From the NCBI GenBank assembly GCA_018524725.1, contig JAEUWP010000111.1:1-35888 (forward strand): a stretch of DNA of 35,888 nucleotides, in the 5' to 3' direction. Of this stretch, positions 34,237 to 35,888 are shown piece by piece. Position 1 is the first letter of the stretch; the number at the start of each line of letters is the position of its first letter. A program made the position numbers and the translations under genes. Source of the stretch: Podaxis mareebaensis. Its lineage: Eukaryota > Basidiomycota > Agaricomycetes > Agaricales > Agaricaceae. The notes under the pieces were generated by a model. It ran no database searches. It was given only the letters and a program-made list of their open reading frames with translations, and had not been told where the DNA came from.

Positions 34237-35888
34237 TCAAGGTTTATAATGCCAATTAGGTTTGTGCTGTCTGCGACTGTGAACCTGCTTTGTGAATTTT
34301 TGAGCCTCTTCACTGGCGAGCTGATCTGATGTTTTGTGCTGCTGAGTTTTGATAGCTTTGGTGTTGCTGGGGTGGCTGGCAACATTTTCAATGTGAAGTA
34401 GGATGGGGTCAATTTCTATACTGGCCACCACTTCTTCATCGTCTCTCCCAGCAGATACTGGTGACACAAGGGGCATTGCCAGTGCTGGCACAACATATTG
34501 TGGCTCTCCATCATTGGGTCCATTGATCAGTTCTCTGGGACATATTCCAACTCCCAGTAAGTCGTTTGCTGTTGTCTGGTTGATTATTATCATATTTTGA
34601 AACGTGGTATCCTTTGGCATCATGTTTGATGATACAACTGGACACCTGTCCTCTTCGACATTTGTCTGGCAGTGTGCCCCTTCTCCTGCTGGCTGTTAAG
34701 AACTGACTCCGGACGGGGGCGGACCACGGGCAGCCAAGGGCGGATGCGCGCGGACACAGGGTTGAGGCCTTGGCTTCAACTTATGTGTTGCACCCCTCTG
34801 ATACCATGATGGCCTCACTTGACCAACTACGGACTCGAGCGGACGAATGGACAGAGAACAGACAGAGACAGGACAAGCCTGGACCAAGGAGCAGACTTGT
34901 AGCGGACAAGCAGGAGAGAGGAGGAAGATCTAAGTTGATATTCTGACTGAGGACTACAAACGGTAGTGATCCTACTTATATACTGGCAGTCAGGATAAAG
35001 TCCGGAGAGTAGTAGTTAAGCGAGAAACAATAGTAACTACTCAAAGGAGAATACAAGAAACATGTGAACTGATAACCGCGGTGAAGATACTAGAATAGGG
35101 AGTCCGTCCGCAAAGCGTCCGGACATCTGATAGGACGGGGGCGGAAGTGAAACATCAGATAACGGAGAAACCAAGATAAGCGAGAGATAATCAAGGGTAA
35201 AGGGAAAAGCCACGGATAAACGGAAAAACACGAGATAATCGGATAAGGAGATCTGATAAGGAAAATGACGGAAAGAACAAGGACGGATAAAAGTATTTGC
35301 AAGGGGAAAGGTCCGACGGAAAGGGAAGAAAGGTTAAACTGAATACGATCCACAGAATCCGGGTTGTAACCAAGGCTCCGAGAGTTTAATGGACACGAAG
35401 TGAAGTCCATAACACTGGCACACTCAGTGATACTCCAGAATCACTGGCTGTGCCCACTTCTCTCGTTTGTGTGAAACCCTGTGAGTCTTTGACAATATCT
35501 GGCAACTCCTGAATGTTCTCGGAACACAGGGGGCTATGATCACTTCCTCCTGGACTGATATTGCTGCCTGAATCCCACCTGGCAGTGCTCCAGTCATCAT
35601 CACACTTCTGTTTCTGCTTATCCCTCACTTGGCTTTTGGTTTTCTTTGATCTTGTTTTCTCCAGGCCTGGGGCATCCTCATAGATAGCAGGATGATATTG
35701 ACCCCATTTCAATTCATAGACTTGAAACTGGAAAATGTTGCCAGGTGCCTGTTCTTGCTGGTCCTTAATATGTTGCAGAAAACACTGTACCTCCTCTTTC
35801 TTCATGTTTCATGGATCACAGAATGTGAAATTTGCTGGGAGATAATGAGGCTCTACAAAGGTCCCAGTATTTCGTGTCAGGCTGCCAA
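34237..35888 (-). pseudogene. Unrecognised gene split by a solo LTR, 5' end beyond the window (right-block gene 3)
   Basis: Two minus-strand segments, 35888-35415 and 34688-34237, belong to one reading frame. Removing the LTR at 34694-35414 with one copy of its 5-bp target duplication joins them in phase. The upstream part includes EPHYLPANFTFCD, then a TGA at 35809-35811, then KKEEVQCFLQHIKDQQEQ and FQFQVYELKWGQYHPAIYED. The downstream part includes QNMIIINQTTANDLLG and ends at a TGA at 34237; another frame just beyond (ADSEVGCWPGDHPLMIAIAD) also looks protein-like, so a frameshift or missed intron near 34250 is likely. Convergent with gene 2. Function unknown. Confidence 0.6.
34694..35414. 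mobile_element. Solo LTR, 721 bp, with 5-bp target-site duplication
   Basis: Begins TGTTAAGAACTG and ends GTCCATAACA, so TGTTA/TAACA are terminal inverted repeats. It is flanked by identical CTGGC pentamers at 34689-34693 and 35415-35419. No internal retroelement genes are present, so this is the product of LTR-LTR recombination. Its sequence (CGGA-rich, with recurring GGACGGGGGCGGA) is unlike its surroundings and unlike the 260-bp candidate LTR at 27347, so it is from a different family. Confidence 0.88.

Noticed and set aside
30102..35888. A TET/JBP dioxygenase or KDZ transposase within the right block
   Set aside because: I looked for an HxD iron-binding motif with downstream His and for transposase signatures and saw none; only the context suggests such an element.

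Overview
The window looks like nuclear DNA of a mushroom-forming basidiomycete (Agaricomycetes). Genes are packed on both strands and cut by many 47-76 nt GT-AG introns. I assembled exon structures by hand from splice signals, reading phase and protein-family motifs; none was checked with transcripts.

Left part (1-23.7 kb), gene-rich: a partial tRNA-Ala(AGC) with an intron; a histidine-protein methyltransferase (HPM1/METTL18 family, +); the full-length SIN3 corepressor (-, 11 exons); an intact aldehyde dehydrogenase divergent from SIN3 (+, 8 exons); two tandem paralogues of an unrecognised PPxY-bearing family (+); a D-2-hydroxyacid dehydrogenase of the glyoxylate/hydroxypyruvate reductase type (-, 8 exons); two small proteins made only of PAH domains (-, -); a B-type mitotic cyclin (+) with KEN and D-box; and mitochondrial ribosomal protein uS15m (-). 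The most notable point is that the two PAH-only genes share three intron positions and phases with the PAH1-PAH2 part of SIN3. They look like 'mini-Sin3' duplicates that kept the peptide-binding modules but lost PAH3 and the HDAC-interaction region.

Middle (23.7-27.3 kb): no gene I can support; a short tandem repeat, a G14 tract and possible old LTR debris.

Right part (27.3-35.9 kb), repeat-rich: a Ty3/gypsy-like element with a candidate 5' LTR, Gag with zinc knuckles, a canonical -1 slippery heptamer and a decayed protease/early-RT reading frame; then a minisatellite and a block of three multi-exon genes of unrecognised families. One of these carries a Zn2Cys6-type cysteine array interrupted by a stop. 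Another is split by a 721-bp solo LTR with a perfect 5-bp target duplication. In-frame TGA codons recur here as if CGA had decayed to TGA, and the 7-mer ACTGGCA/TGCCAGT is strongly over-represented in both coding and non-coding DNA.

Functionally, the left part mixes housekeeping genes (cell cycle, mitochondrial and cytosolic translation, tRNA) with chromatin control (SIN3 and its possible competitors) and small-molecule oxidoreduction (ALDH, 2-hydroxyacid dehydrogenase). The right part is mobile-element territory under decay.
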